Origin: Burkholderia sp. PAMC 26561 | GTDB taxonomy: Bacteria > Pseudomonadota > Gammaproteobacteria > Burkholderiales > Burkholderiaceae | Assembly (NCBI RefSeq): GCF_001557535.2 | Contig: NZ_CP014315.1 | Coordinates: 558,001-622,000 of the forward strand | DNA: 64,000 bases | Reading direction: 5' to 3' | Part shown: one piece after another, positions 28,860 to 39,830 of the stretch | How the letters are laid out: every line of letters begins with the position of its first letter | How positions within the stretch are numbered: the stretch's first letter is position 1 | The notes under the pieces: model-generated | Database searches by the model: none | Seen by the model: the letters and a program-made list of their open reading frames with translations, nothing else | Told to the model about the DNA's origin: nothing | Program-made: the position numbers and the translations under genes

Positions 28860-30035
28860 ATGACGCTCGTGATCACGCTCGCTCAGATCTGCCAGCTGGC
28901 CATATCGTCGCTCGGACGTGAATTGGCGGCCTGGAAGCCTTCTAGGGAGCGCGCGATATTCGGGGCGGAAGCGATGCTTTCGGTCGCACTTTCGGTGGCA
29001 TTTGCAAACGCATTACATCTTTCTGACACATGGTGGGCGGCGATCAGCAGCTTCGCCGTCATGCAAACGAGTTTCGCCGACTCCGTGCAGCGTGCCGCGC
29101 ACCGCATCATGGGCACGCTGATTGGTGCCGCGCTTGGAACTATGTTGGGCCCGTGGATCGGCGACCGGCCGTGGTTGTTTGTGCCCGCGCTGGGGGTGAT
29201 TGGCGGTGTGGCGATTTATCAGGCCAACGGGTCAAGAGCGGCGTACGCCTGGGTCCTGGGCGGAGTGACTGCCCTGATGGTGACGTACGAAGCACATGGG
29301 CTCGTGTCACTGCGATCGACCGCATTATTTGCAGCGCTGCGCGTCGCCGAGGTCATGGTTGGAACGCTCGCTTGCCTGTTGGTGGCGAGCGTGTTCCACT
29401 TTGGGCGGAAATGGGATTGGAAGAACGGGCCACCATCGATGTTTGCAAGCGCTCGCACAGCGGGCGAATCCGGGGCACCTTCCGCATCAGTTCTTGCGCC
29501 GTCTCTAGAATCGATGCGCCCGGCTCGCATGCTGCTGTGCTTGCAGGGCGCACTGGCAATCGTAATCCTTGCTGCCCTTACCTATATTTTGCATCTGCCT
29601 GGATTCGCGCAAGCAATGGTCACAGCGATCGCAGTGCTGATATTGAAGCCAGGCTTGCCAGCAGACAGAACGCAGCAGCCGGTCATGGAAAAGATGGTAC
29701 ACCGCGCGGTCGGCTGCCTGCTGGCTGGTTTGCTTGGTGTGGCGCTACTGCCCTTGATGCAGGGGCAAGCGATACTGTGCATGTTCGCGCTGTCGGTCGG
29801 AGTATGGATAGGATGTCACGTGCAAACGGGGCGGCAAGGAGCAAGCTACGTTGGCCGGCAATTCACGATCGCGTTCATCATGGTATTTGTGCAGGACCAT
29901 CATTGGTCGGCCGATCCGGTACCTGCGCTGATGCGGCTATCGGGCATTGTTATTGGAATGGTCGTGCTGGCAGGCGTGATACTCGCGACCAGTAGACCGC
30001 ATTTGCTGGTGTCGTCGAACGACGTAAGCGTTTGA
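28860..30035 (+). CDS. FUSC-family inner-membrane protein
   Basis: Membrane protein of about 391 residues with two blocks of hydrophobic helices (about 35-180 and 220-380) separated by a short hydrophilic loop, again the FUSC/ArAE-like arrangement. The ATG at 28860 has GGAGGT four bases upstream. The GTG at 28854 overlaps that site and is rejected. It is similar in type to the protein at 17900-19015 but not obviously a recent copy. No partner adaptor gene is adjacent. Confidence 0.78.
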   Translation: MTLVITLAQICQLAISSLGRELAAWKPSRERAIFGAEAMLSVALSVAFANALHLSDTWWAAISSFAVMQTSFADSVQRAAHRIMGTLIGAALGTMLGPWIGDRPWLFVPALGVIGGVAIYQANGSRAAYAWVLGGVTALMVTYEAHGLVSLRSTALFAALRVAEVMVGTLACLLVASVFHFGRKWDWKNGPPSMFASARTAGESGAPSASVLAPSLESMRPARMLLCLQGALAIVILAALTYILHLPGFAQAMVTAIAVLILKPGLPADRTQQPVMEKMVHRAVGCLLAGLLGVALLPLMQGQAILCMFALSVGVWIGCHVQTGRQGASYVGRQFTIAFIMVFVQDHHWSADPVPALMRLSGIVIGMVVLAGVILATSRPHLLVSSNDVSV

Positions 30036-30189
30036 GACTCGCTTCACCTGCTCGTCGTCGGGCAATCCTTTTCCAATATCCGCTTTCGACAATATTAGGC
30101 GTCTATACCGCGTCGCGTGCCGTCGATCGGCGGCAGGCGGTAAACGGTACCATGCCGGTGCTCACGGGCCGCCTGTCCTGTCTTTCGAT

Positions 30190-31053
30190 GTGAAGACTGT
30201 GCGTCTGTACGAGAAGATCGCGCTCTTGCGCCAGCGCATGCGTGAGCTCGAGCAAATCAAACGGCAGTTGAAGAAGCAACCGGATGGACAGTTGTCGTTT
30301 ATGGATTCGGATTCCCGTTCGATGACCAGTGGTGGCAAAAGAACCGGCACGGTTGGCTACAACGTTCAGGCCACCGTGGACACGAAGCATCATTTGATCG
30401 TCGAACACGACGTGACGAATGTCGGAAGCGATCAAGGCCTACTCAGCGGGGTGGCTTTGTCGGCGAAGAACGCGATGGGCAAGCCGAAGCTGAAGGTAGT
30501 GGCTGACCGGGGCTACTTCAGCGGTCCGGATATTCGCGCGTGCGAACTGGCCGGGATCAAAGCGTATGTCCCGAAACCACTTACCTCGGCATCAAGGAAG
30601 AAAGGGCTCTTTACCAAGCGCGACTTCGTCTACGTTGCAAGGAACAATGAGTATCGATGCCCGGCAGGCGAGCGCGCAATTTATCGATTCAACACGGTTG
30701 AGCATGACATGAATCTGCAGGTGTACTGGCCCAGTGCATGCCCGCGTTGCCATCTCAAGCAGCGATGTTCGTCCAGCGACTATCACCGAATCCGACGACG
30801 GGAGCACGAACATATTCTGGATGCCATGCAGCGCCGGCTCGATCGCAAGCCTGATGCAATGACCATCCGCCGAAGTACTGTCGAGCATGTATTCGGCACG
30901 CTCAAGCAGTGGATGGGTGCCACACACTTTCTGACCTGGACGCTCGGATGGGTGAGTACCGAAATGAGTCTTCAGGTATTGGCCTACAACCTGAAAGCGC
31001 GTCATGAATCTACTAGGGGTTGCTCGGACAATAAAGGCGATGAGGATGGCTGA
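30190..31053 (+). pseudogene. IS1182-family transposase, N-terminally truncated
   Basis: About 287 residues of the C-terminal part of an IS1182-type DDE transposase: TVGYNVQATVDTKHHLIVEH, VVADRGYFSG, the Cys-rich CPRCHLKQRC block and TVEHVFGTLKQWMG. Full-length members are around 450-500 residues, so the N-terminal third including the first catalytic Asp region is missing. The apparent start is a GTG inside the domain. It has no intact partner in the window and is inactive. Confidence 0.85.
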
Positions 31054-31058
31054 AACCT

Positions 31059-31079
31059 AAGGCCCTGAGGGGCTTTTTT
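31059..31079 (+). terminator. Rho-independent terminator after the IS1182 remnant
   Basis: A short stem (AAG.CCC with GGGCTT around a TGAG loop) is followed by six T residues. It lies right after the transposase stop, facing rightward. Confidence 0.6.
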
Positions 31080-31303
31080 ACGTTCGAGACGTTACGTTAG
31101 CGCGGGCTCGACCTACCAAACTCGAATAGTTACGCTGTCGGCTCGCATCCACCGACAAAACACAGTTTCCACACACCCTCGGCCACAAGCGGTCATTGCG
31201 TCCCTTCAACTATCCGGCATCCGTTAGGCCGTTCGACTGCTGAAAACGGTCGCCCTAGTCGACCCTGCGCGATTGCGAAAAATCGTTTTGTCCCGCGAAG
31301 GAG

Positions 31304-32197
31304 CTATGAGCCTCGACGCAGCGCATCAGCAACGACGGCGAACGCGGGAGTCGGCTGACGTCGGCTGGGATAGTAAAGATGAAAGCCGGAAAACGACGGG
31401 CACCAGTCAGACAGCACCCGCAACAGATCCCCTCTTTCGATTTCCATTAAGACTCGTTGTTCAGGAACGAATGCAAGGCCGGCGCCCGCGAGCGCGGCTT
31501 TCACGGCCATCGTCGCCGTATTGAAGACAAGTTGTCCTTCGACGCGCACGTTCAACTCCCGTCCTCCTTTCTTGAACTCCCACGCGTAAATGCCACCGGC
31601 CGTTGGCAGCCGAATATTGACGCAGTTATGCGCCGTCAGGTCTTGTGGCGTCTTCGGCTTTGGATGCATGACGAAATACCCGGGTGTACCAACAACGGCC
31701 ATGCGAACTTCCGGGCCGATGCGAACGGCGACCATGTCCTTTGCAACCTGCTCTCCAAGCCGCACGCCCGCATCAAGTCTTTGTTCGACGATGTCCGTGA
31801 GTCCGTTGTCGATGACGATTTCGATCGTGATGTCCGGGTAGTCGGGAAGAAGCCGTTCGATCACCGGCCACAGCAGCAATTCTGCCGCGTGCTCTCCCGC
31901 AGCGATTCGCACAATACCCGCCGGGGTGTCCCGTAACGCGGTGAGCGCGTTCAGTTCGGTCTCGATCTCATCGAGGCGCGGGCCGACTGACTGGATCAGC
32001 CGTTCGCCCGCGTCAGTCGGCGAGATATTGCGTGTCGTTCTCGTCAAAAGCCTCAGTCCGAGCCGCGCTTCGAGATTGCGCACAGTCTGACTCAACGCAG
32101 ACTGTGAAACGCCAAGCTTCGCGGCAGCTTTGGTGAAGCTGCCCTCGCGAGCCACGCAGAGAAACGACGTAATGTCCGATAAATTGGAACGTACCAT
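31304..32197 (-). CDS. LysR-family transcriptional regulator
   Basis: Regulator of 297 residues. The N-terminal HTH is standard (GSFTKAAAKLGVSQSALSQTVRNLEARL) and the substrate-binding fold follows. It is divergent from the cupin/aldo-keto reductase/SDR genes starting at 32299, with a 100-bp shared region. It most likely controls them, as in many similar LysR-oxidoreductase modules. Confidence 0.9.
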   Translation of the reverse strand: MVRSNLSDITSFLCVAREGSFTKAAAKLGVSQSALSQTVRNLEARLGLRLLTRTTRNISPTDAGERLIQSVGPRLDEIETELNALTALRDTPAGIVRIAAGEHAAELLLWPVIERLLPDYPDITIEIVIDNGLTDIVEQRLDAGVRLGEQVAKDMVAVRIGPEVRMAVVGTPGYFVMHPKPKTPQDLTAHNCVNIRLPTAGGIYAWEFKKGGRELNVRVEGQLVFNTATMAVKAALAGAGLAFVPEQRVLMEIERGDLLRVLSDWCPSFSGFHLYYPSRRQPTPAFAVVADALRRGS

Positions 32198-32298
32198 TTA
32201 TAAGCCCACCTTCTAACTTCATGCCGATTTTAGCTCTTTATCACGGGAAGACGCGTTGCTACATTAAAGGTCAAGACAAACCGCTATAAGGAATGCTC

Positions 32299-33707
<1,409 letters not shown>

Positions 33708-33751
33708 CTCGTATCTACCCGCTGCGCCGGTTGGCGCGAGCAAAGGAAATC

Positions 33752-34579
33752 ATGCAAAAGGTTATCGTTGTTATTGGCCCCGGATCAATTGGGCAGGCCA
33801 TAGCGCGTCGGGTGGGGGCTGGAAAGCGTCTGCTCCTCGCGGATTTGCGCGAGGAGAATGCCGATTCAGCGGCAAGGACGCTCAGCGAAGCGGGTTTCGA
33901 TGTCACGACAGCAGTCGTTGATGTGTCTTCTCGCGCGTCGGTCGAAGCCCTCGTTGCCAGGGCGACGTCATTGGGCGCAGTTCACGGTCTGATCCACGCT
34001 GCCGGAGTGTCGCCATCGCAGGCTTCACCCGAGACAATCTTTGAAGTCGATCTATATGGCACCGCATTGGTTCTCGAAAAATTCGGCGAAGTTATTGCTG
34101 AAGGGGGCTCGGCGGTCGTCATTGCGTCCCAGTCAGGCCATCGTCTGCCACCGCTTACGGCCGAGCTGATTGAAGCGCTCGCGACGACGCCGATCGAAGA
34201 CTTGCTGAAGCTGCCGATGCTTCAACTGGATCAGGTGAACGATTCGCTGCATGCTTATCAGCTTTCTAAGCGGGGAAACTCGCTGCGCGTCATGTATGAA
34301 GCTCTCCGTTGGGGTGAGCGCGGCGCACGCGTTAATACCATCAGTCCGGGCATCATCGTCACACCGCTGGCGAAGGACGAACTGACGGGGCCACGCGGCG
34401 CGGGCTATCGAAGGATGATAGACGGCTGCCCAGCGAAACGTGCGGGAACACCTGACGAAGTTGCGAACGTAGCGGCGATGCTGATGGGATCCGATGGCGC
34501 TTTCATCACCGGCAGCGACTTTTTAATGGACGGGGGCGTTACCGCTTCTTACTGGTTTGGAGCGCTTGCCCCGCACTAA
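33752..34579 (+). CDS. SDR-family oxidoreductase
   Basis: Short-chain dehydrogenase of 275 residues. The N-terminal Rossmann motif is VIGPGSIGQAIA, the Ser of the catalytic triad lies in VIASQSG and Tyr-Lys in AYQLSKRG. The C-terminus ends with the usual FLMDGG turn. The ATG at 33752 has AAAGGAAA just upstream. The TTG at 33731 is rejected. An insertion of about 25 residues before the active-site Tyr is longer than in typical SDRs. It is the last gene of the LysR-controlled module. Confidence 0.87.
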   Translation: MQKVIVVIGPGSIGQAIARRVGAGKRLLLADLREENADSAARTLSEAGFDVTTAVVDVSSRASVEALVARATSLGAVHGLIHAAGVSPSQASPETIFEVDLYGTALVLEKFGEVIAEGGSAVVIASQSGHRLPPLTAELIEALATTPIEDLLKLPMLQLDQVNDSLHAYQLSKRGNSLRVMYEALRWGERGARVNTISPGIIVTPLAKDELTGPRGAGYRRMIDGCPAKRAGTPDEVANVAAMLMGSDGAFITGSDFLMDGGVTASYWFGALAPH

Positions 34580-34974
34580 AGATCAGTGGGCCGGTCATAT
34601 ATCGAAAGCGGTCATTGCAGGATCACAATCCCAGACGGCCGAGTTGGGTCGAAGCCAGCCGTCGAACATCTTTCACATCCGGACCAGCGCGAGGGCATCT
34701 GTCGTGATCGTGGCCGCGTACCACTCGCATTGTGCACGATGCAACTGCTCGATGAGTAGCACGCGGCCAACCACGTAATGCCGATTTCTTTGGGCTTAGC
34801 GACCGTCACGTTTTTGAGTTCCTATACTATTTACCATCGCATCATTCTTGGCATCGATGGTGCGCGCAGCCAACGCATCCGTGACAGGAACAGCAAGCTA
34901 GCCAAAAGGCGGGAAGCTGCTCCACCAATACCTACGTTTCTCCAGCCGTTCACCGCCTTCGATCGGAATACGTC
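34580..34974. other. Gene-free region
   Basis: No supported gene, repeat or terminator seen. It is somewhat AT-richer towards 34810-34850, where a promoter for the following small membrane protein could lie. Confidence 0.4.
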
Positions 34975-35376
34975 ATGCCAGCAGAGTGGAAGCGCCGCTT
35001 CCGGTTGTTTATCCAGCGCTTCTGGCAACCGACCAGCGCGTGCATGACCTGCATGCCGGGGAGTTGGTCCAACATCATGAGCCTCGGCCATTGGACGATT
35101 GCATTCCATACAGGTCTGCTCACCGGACTTCTGGCTGTACTTTTGACTTTCACGCCTGCGGCGAAGCTCTACACCAATCGATATGGAAATTCGCTGGTGG
35201 TCGGCATCCTGACAACGATAGGCGACGCCTATTCCCATGCAAGTCACTACCGCATTCCCTACGTCGAGCACATCGTAACGGGTGCTATCTCGGGCCTCCT
35301 GGCGCTGGCTGCCTCATATCTCTTCGAAGACCGTGCGCGGCGTCTGAGGACAGCGTGGGTTTGGGTTTTCAGATAG
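34975..35376 (+). CDS. Small membrane protein of unknown function
   Basis: The frame gives 133 residues, but an internal ATG at 35077 (MSLGHWTIAFHTG) would give a cleaner 99-residue product. Two hydrophobic segments (WTIAFHTGLLTGLLAVLLTF and VTGAISGLLALAASYLF) flank a conserved-looking loop (YTNRYGNSLVVGILTTIGDA). I have no family name for it. It stands alone between an SDR gene and a convergent HxlR gene. Confidence 0.55.
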   Translation: MPAEWKRRFRLFIQRFWQPTSACMTCMPGSWSNIMSLGHWTIAFHTGLLTGLLAVLLTFTPAAKLYTNRYGNSLVVGILTTIGDAYSHASHYRIPYVEHIVTGAISGLLALAASYLFEDRARRLRTAWVWVFR

Positions 35377-35425
35377 CTTATCCCTTTGATTCCGCACCAC
35401 GCCAAGCCGCGCATATCCGCAGCCA

Positions 35426-35857
35426 TCACCGGGGCCGCTGATCAAATTCCTGCCGCGCCTTCTCCACCGTATCCAGATTGTTGGCCGCCCAGACCCAGAC
35501 TCCACAGAACGCAGCGCCCAACGTGATCCCGAGGTCAGTGAGCTTATATTCGACCTTCGGTGGAACGACCGGATACACCGTGCGCACCACCAGACCATCA
35601 CGCTCCATCGCGCGCAGGGTCTGGGTGAGCATCTTTTGACTGATTCCCTCGACCAGTTCGCTGAGCCGGCTGAAACGCAGCGGCGACTTCTCCGTGAGGA
35701 TCTCGAGGATCAACATCGTCCATTTGTCTGCAACGCGACCGATCAGATCTCTGACCAACGATGCAATCCGGGGATCGAGATCGATTGGTGGCGTCAGGCT
35801 CGCGTAGTACTGCGCAGCGGCGATCTGTTCCTTGGTGAACTCAGGGACTCGCTCCAT
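35426..35857 (-). CDS. HxlR-family transcriptional regulator
   Basis: Regulator of 143 residues with the HxlR core (VADKWTMLILEILTEKSPLRF, then GISQKMLTQTLRAMERDGLV). The N-terminal extension before the core is about 40 residues and lacks the usual single Cys. It is divergent from the SDR gene at 35960 and probably represses it through the intergenic repeats at 35860-35919. Confidence 0.88.
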   Translation of the reverse strand: MERVPEFTKEQIAAAQYYASLTPPIDLDPRIASLVRDLIGRVADKWTMLILEILTEKSPLRFSRLSELVEGISQKMLTQTLRAMERDGLVVRTVYPVVPPKVEYKLTDLGITLGAAFCGVWVWAANNLDTVEKARQEFDQRPR

Positions 35858-35859
35858 TT

Positions 35860-35919
35860 CACACTCTCCGTTTGGTAAGTATGTAACTTTCAGGTGCCTT
35901 CTTCCTTCTGGAGAGTATG
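35860..35919. promoter_or_regulatory. Candidate HxlR operator between divergent HxlR and SDR genes
   Basis: CACACTCTCC (35860-35869) and GGAGAGTATG (35910-35919) form a 10-bp inverted repeat with one mismatch. Between them lies the smaller dyad AAGT-ATGTA-ACTT (35877-35889). Position in the 102-bp divergent region supports a regulatory role. Confidence 0.45.
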
Positions 35920-35959
35920 CCGGTCAAACTACGCTCGTGCTCAACGAACAGGGAGTGAA

Positions 35960-36736
35960 ATGATGAAGATGATCGGAAGAACAGTATTGATTACGGGCGG
36001 TACGAGCGGGATTGGCATGGAGTTGGCGCGGCAGTTGATCGCTCAGGGAAATACGGTGATCGTGACCGGACGAAATCCGGGCAGGCTTGAGCTTGCACAG
36101 CAAGCCATACCCGGGCTTCATGCTTTTCAAAGCGACGTTGGCGATCCAGCGAGTATCGAGTCCTTGTACAAAACGGTGTGTGAGCAGTTTTCTGCGTTGG
36201 ACACGCTGGTGAACAACGCAGGAACCATGCGTAATATCAAACTGGATCGGCCGCATCGACTGGGTGATTTGACTGCCGAGGTGGATGGCAATCTGAAAGG
36301 ACCCATGTGGATGGTCCAGGCTTTCCTGCCTTTGCTCTTGAAGCAGAAGAACAGCCTGATCGTGAATGTGTCATCGGGTCTGGCGTTTATCCCTTTCCCC
36401 GCGGCTCCCATATACAGCGCGTCGAAAGCTGCACTTCACGCCTATACAGAGTGTCTGAGGGCGCAGTTGGCCGGCACCTGCGTATCGGTCGTGGAACTGG
36501 CTCCTCCGGGCACCGAAACCCCGCTGTTCCGAGGCGAGTTCGCCGAAGAAATGAAAGGCGAAAAAGGTATGGACGTCAGCGTGCTCGCGAAGCGCGCCAT
36601 TGCGGGTATCGAAGCCGGGAAAACGGAGATTCGGCCGGGCGTGAGCAATGTCTTAAAGATCGCCAGCCGCGTTGCGCCGCACTTCATGTTCCGGCAGATG
36701 GTGAAGCTTGGTCGTCCGAAACCGGTCAGCGCTTGA
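35960..36736 (+). CDS. SDR-family oxidoreductase (DltE-like)
   Basis: Short-chain dehydrogenase of 258 residues. It has TGGTSGIG cofactor motif, NNAG, the catalytic Ser region VNVSSGLAF and YSASK active site. The ATG at 35960 (or 35963) follows GGGAG. It lacks the long upstream extension of the open frame (starting at a GTG at 35894). The divergent HxlR gene suggests induction by an electrophile or quinone. The physiological substrate is unknown. Confidence 0.9.
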   Translation: MMKMIGRTVLITGGTSGIGMELARQLIAQGNTVIVTGRNPGRLELAQQAIPGLHAFQSDVGDPASIESLYKTVCEQFSALDTLVNNAGTMRNIKLDRPHRLGDLTAEVDGNLKGPMWMVQAFLPLLLKQKNSLIVNVSSGLAFIPFPAAPIYSASKAALHAYTECLRAQLAGTCVSVVELAPPGTETPLFRGEFAEEMKGEKGMDVSVLAKRAIAGIEAGKTEIRPGVSNVLKIASRVAPHFMFRQMVKLGRPKPVSA

Positions 36737-36841
36737 GCGGCGTTGCGTCGTTGTTTGATTGATCACGATTGCGCACTACAGGACTTGCGCGTGACGAGAT
36801 CGTTTGATTACGGGCAGGGATGCAGCCAAAGAACGCCTATT

Positions 36842-37033
36842 TCACGGTAAGCCCGGTGGCCCATACATCTTCGGGTTCCTGTGAGGAGCTTCGGTAGGGC
36901 CCTGATCGGGCGCAGGCGCAGTTGATGTAGCGGATGGCTTCGCCGCATCGGGCGTCGAACTGGAAGCCGGCACGGCAGTGGTCGTGCATCCCGCCAGCAC
37001 GATGAATACAGCCGCAAAGAGAGAGTTTGTCAT
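36842..37033 (-). CDS. Small putative lipoprotein
   Basis: Peptide of 63 residues. The N-terminus is a short hydrophobic signal ending in a lipobox (FIVLAGC) and the remainder is Pro/Ser/Thr/Ala-rich low complexity. A GGAAG site lies before the ATG. Such small surface lipoproteins are frequent in Burkholderiaceae. No function can be given. Confidence 0.55.
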   Translation of the reverse strand: MTNSLFAAVFIVLAGCTTTAVPASSSTPDAAKPSATSTAPAPDQGPTEAPHRNPKMYGPPGLP

Positions 37034-37413
37034 CGTCGCTTCCAGAGAGGAAGGTACATGTTACGACAAGCTACCGGCCGCAAGCATCGATGCTGATTAA
37101 CAACGAGAAGACGTGCCACACGGTATGACATTCGCATAGTGCGGCCAGCAAAAGACAGTCGCAAGCACCATCGGATCTAACCGGAGACCTGAGCCGGTGC
37201 GTTGGGCGCGCTTACTGGCGTCGAGTCGCAATTGCAGTCGCATATCCGCATCAGCTTGAATACGGGTCTTAGCAGTTCACAACTGCGTCAGGTTGCCCGC
37301 AACCTCGCAGCGCAAGGTAACGTCGACGCCGGCGCCCGCGTGCAAGCAGCAATCGACAGGGTTTCTGAATAGCGAGCGTTCAGGGCGCGCGGGTCCAGTC
37401 GACCCAGCATGGT
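37034..37413. other. Gene-free region
   Basis: No supported coding sequence. It separates the small lipoprotein gene from the end of the OxlT-like transporter. No clear repeat or U-tract terminator is seen. Confidence 0.4.
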
Positions 37414-38709
37414 TCAAAGACCGCGCGGAGTGGTGAGAAACCGGCGCCGCATCGGCTTGAGCAGGGCAATGGCGAGCAGTGCGGTCACGATGTCGAGCGT
37501 GATCGCCGTCGTGAACACGGGCACCCAGCTTCCGGCGTGCTGGTGCATGAGCGCTGCCAGAGGGCCGCCGAAGATCGAACCAATGCCTTGCGAGATGTAC
37601 AGCCAGCCATAGTTCTCCGTGGCATGACGGGTGCCGAAGGTGTCGGTGAGCGTTGCGGGGAACAGCGAAAAAATCTCGCCCCACCCGAAGAACACCACCC
37701 CCGAGAGCAGCACGAACAGCACCGCGTTTTCGCGCGTGAGCAGCCACAGTGCCATCGCCACGCCTTCAAGGGCAAACGCGAAGAACATGGTGTTCTCGCG
37801 GCCGACCTTGTCGGATATCCAGCCAAACAGCGGCCGCGTGAGGCCGTTCGTGAACCGGTCGATGGTCAGCGCAAGCGGCAGCGCTGCCATGCCGAACACG
37901 AGCATCTTCGTCACGCCGAAGTCGGCGGCGAAGGTCGCCATTTGTGAAGTGACCATCAGGCCCGAGGTGGACATCATGGTCATCATCGCGAACATCAGCC
38001 AGAACACAGGCGTTTTGAGCGCCTGCGAAGGACGCAGATTCGCCACGCCCGGCGCGCCGGAACTGGCTGTCATTTCAGCAATGCTGTCGTGCGAAGGCGG
38101 CACGCGCAAACCCTGCGAAGCAATCAATCCGACCACTGCAAATGCAATGCCGAACATCCACAGCGTAGCGTCTATACCACGCGCCTGAAGCGAGTTCGCT
38201 ATCGGGAAGGTCGTGACGATCGCGCCCATGCCGTAGCCGGCGGCAACCGCGCCCGCCGCGAAACCCCGCCGCTTCGGAAACCAGCGCACCATCAAGCCCA
38301 CAACGCCGACATAGACAATGCCGGTGCCGAGTCCGCCGACTACGCCATAAGTCAGATATAGCATCGACGCGCTTTGCACCTGCGAGGCGAGCACCCAGCT
38401 CAGCCCCGACATGACCGTGCCGATCGAGATCAGCAGGCGCGGACCAAAACGGTCGATCAACTTGCCTTGAAACGGCGAGAAGAAGGTTTGCAGAATGATC
38501 AGCAAGGAAAACGTCACTTGCAATTCCGGCAGCGCGACGCCCAGCTTCGCGGCGAGCGGTTTGGTCATCAGCGTCCACACGTATTGCGGGCTCGAGATCG
38601 CCATCATGCAGATGAGACCGAGTCCGAGTTGAAGCCAGCGGTTATGCGTGGCGGACGTCGCGACATTGCCCATATCCGTCGATGTCACGGGGTGAGAGCG
38701 TGTGGTCAT
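37414..38709 (-). CDS. Oxalate/formate antiporter-like MFS transporter (OxlT family)
   Basis: Twelve-helix MFS protein of 431 residues. The N-terminal part (ISSPQYVWTLMTKPLAAKLG) and FPKRRGFAAGAVAAGYGMGA fit the OxlT group, and length and topology are normal. The ATG at 38709 has GGAG six bases upstream. The longer frame to 38775 is rejected. No oxalyl-CoA decarboxylase or formyl-CoA transferase gene lies nearby, so true oxalate/formate exchange is not supported by context. It could carry another small dicarboxylate. Confidence 0.82.
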   Translation of the reverse strand: MTTRSHPVTSTDMGNVATSATHNRWLQLGLGLICMMAISSPQYVWTLMTKPLAAKLGVALPELQVTFSLLIILQTFFSPFQGKLIDRFGPRLLISIGTVMSGLSWVLASQVQSASMLYLTYGVVGGLGTGIVYVGVVGLMVRWFPKRRGFAAGAVAAGYGMGAIVTTFPIANSLQARGIDATLWMFGIAFAVVGLIASQGLRVPPSHDSIAEMTASSGAPGVANLRPSQALKTPVFWLMFAMMTMMSTSGLMVTSQMATFAADFGVTKMLVFGMAALPLALTIDRFTNGLTRPLFGWISDKVGRENTMFFAFALEGVAMALWLLTRENAVLFVLLSGVVFFGWGEIFSLFPATLTDTFGTRHATENYGWLYISQGIGSIFGGPLAALMHQHAGSWVPVFTTAITLDIVTALLAIALLKPMRRRFLTTPRGL

Positions 38710-39268
38710 GGTGACTCCGGTTACCGAGTGACGTGCAGCGTCCTGCGCGCCTATAGGCCGGACGTGCGTTTTCATTGAAAAAGCGCGCGAGCTCCTGCAA
38801 GCTCGCCGCAGCCCCGATACTGCGCGGATCGTAGCCCGCTTCCATAAACTAATCTGGATACCGAACGATTACGTCTGCGGGTCACAGCGCCTTGTCTTTG
38901 CTTGCGCCGCGATCGTCGTGCGAGCCATGCCGAGGGAGACGCGCAGAACCGAATTTCTTGTATACATATCCGGTGTTTACGCGAGAAACGTGCCAAAGGC
39001 TATGCAAACTCAAACGTCCCTCCTGTAAAGCTTTAAGTACAACCGGGTGTGTGTGGGTGACGACCCTGGGTGGTGCGTCTGGACCTGATCGGTGCATGGG
39101 AAGCGCCGCGCGGCTCCATGGCGGTGCGTGCGGGAGTGGACGTTCGACGGGCGGGCTACGTGCGGCCGATTGCGGTTTTGTTCGTTCCAGTGACTGGTAC
39201 TGCTGCGACGGTTGTGTTTCGTGTCTAGCTTTACGCCGATGGCGATAGCAAAGCGTCCCCAGAACGCC
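38710..39268. other. Upstream region of the OxlT-like gene, no intact gene
   Basis: The region holds the promoter of the transporter and a possible gene scrap at 38882-39097. Otherwise no repeat, RNA or intact coding sequence could be supported. Confidence 0.4.
38882..39097 (-). pseudogene. Possible C-terminal scrap of a beta-carbonic anhydrase
   Basis: The 71-residue frame contains THPVVLKALQEGRLSLHS and then NTGYVYKKF, which resembles the C-terminal HP.v...l..GrL.LHgw...tG.v.. stretch of CynT-like beta-carbonic anhydrases. The zinc-binding N-terminal part is not found upstream. The match is short and made by eye, so the assignment is weak; it could be chance. Confidence 0.25.
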
Positions 39269-39808
39269 TCAAGTGGCCGCACGTGACTTCGCGCGACTAC
39301 GGACAGCAGACTGCGCGTCCGGCGCTTCAAACACGTCATCGAACTCCTCCGCCGCGATGGCGGCAAGCACCTCCCGAAGCGCCTTCGCCTTCACAACGCC
39401 AAACTTGCTCTCGAAGCGTTCTTGCGCCGTGTTCCACAGCACAGCCGTCTCCTCGAGTTTTTTCTTTCCCTTCGGAGTAAGCCTGGCGAGCCGGTTTCGC
39501 CGGTCCTCGGGGTCCACCACGAGACCGATAAAACCGTCCCTTTCGAGTGGCTTGAGGTTATGGCCCAGCGCCGATCGATCGAGAACAAGGGACGCGGCGA
39601 GTTCGCCCATTGTCGGACTTCCAAGCCGCGCGATATTCAGCAAGATCGAACGTTGCGTGGAGCGCAGCCCCGTCGGCGCCAGTACGGCATCGTAGAGTTG
39701 CGAGACGCGCCGGGTCGCTTTACGCAAAGCCGTGTTGTTGCACCGGTTGTTATCGCCGAGAGACGGGTTGTTGTCCGGCCGCTTGACGGGGGGTGTTTCG
39801 TTGCGCAC
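39269..39808 (-). CDS. MarR-family transcriptional regulator
   Basis: Winged-helix regulator of about 179 residues. The MarR core is clear (TGLRSTQRSILLNIARLGSP; ELAASLVLDRSALGHNLKPL; the wing DPEDRRNRLARLTPKGKKKL). The GTG at 39808 with ATGGAGC upstream is the preferred start; the frame continues to a TTG at 39856 without a good ribosome site. It is 22 bp downstream of the GNAT gene in the same orientation, and the two are likely co-transcribed. Confidence 0.85.
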   Translation of the reverse strand: MRNETPPVKRPDNNPSLGDNNRCNNTALRKATRRVSQLYDAVLAPTGLRSTQRSILLNIARLGSPTMGELAASLVLDRSALGHNLKPLERDGFIGLVVDPEDRRNRLARLTPKGKKKLEETAVLWNTAQERFESKFGVVKAKALREVLAAIAAEEFDDVFEAPDAQSAVRSRAKSRAAT

Positions 39809-39830
39809 TGCTATTGCTCCATATAAAGCG

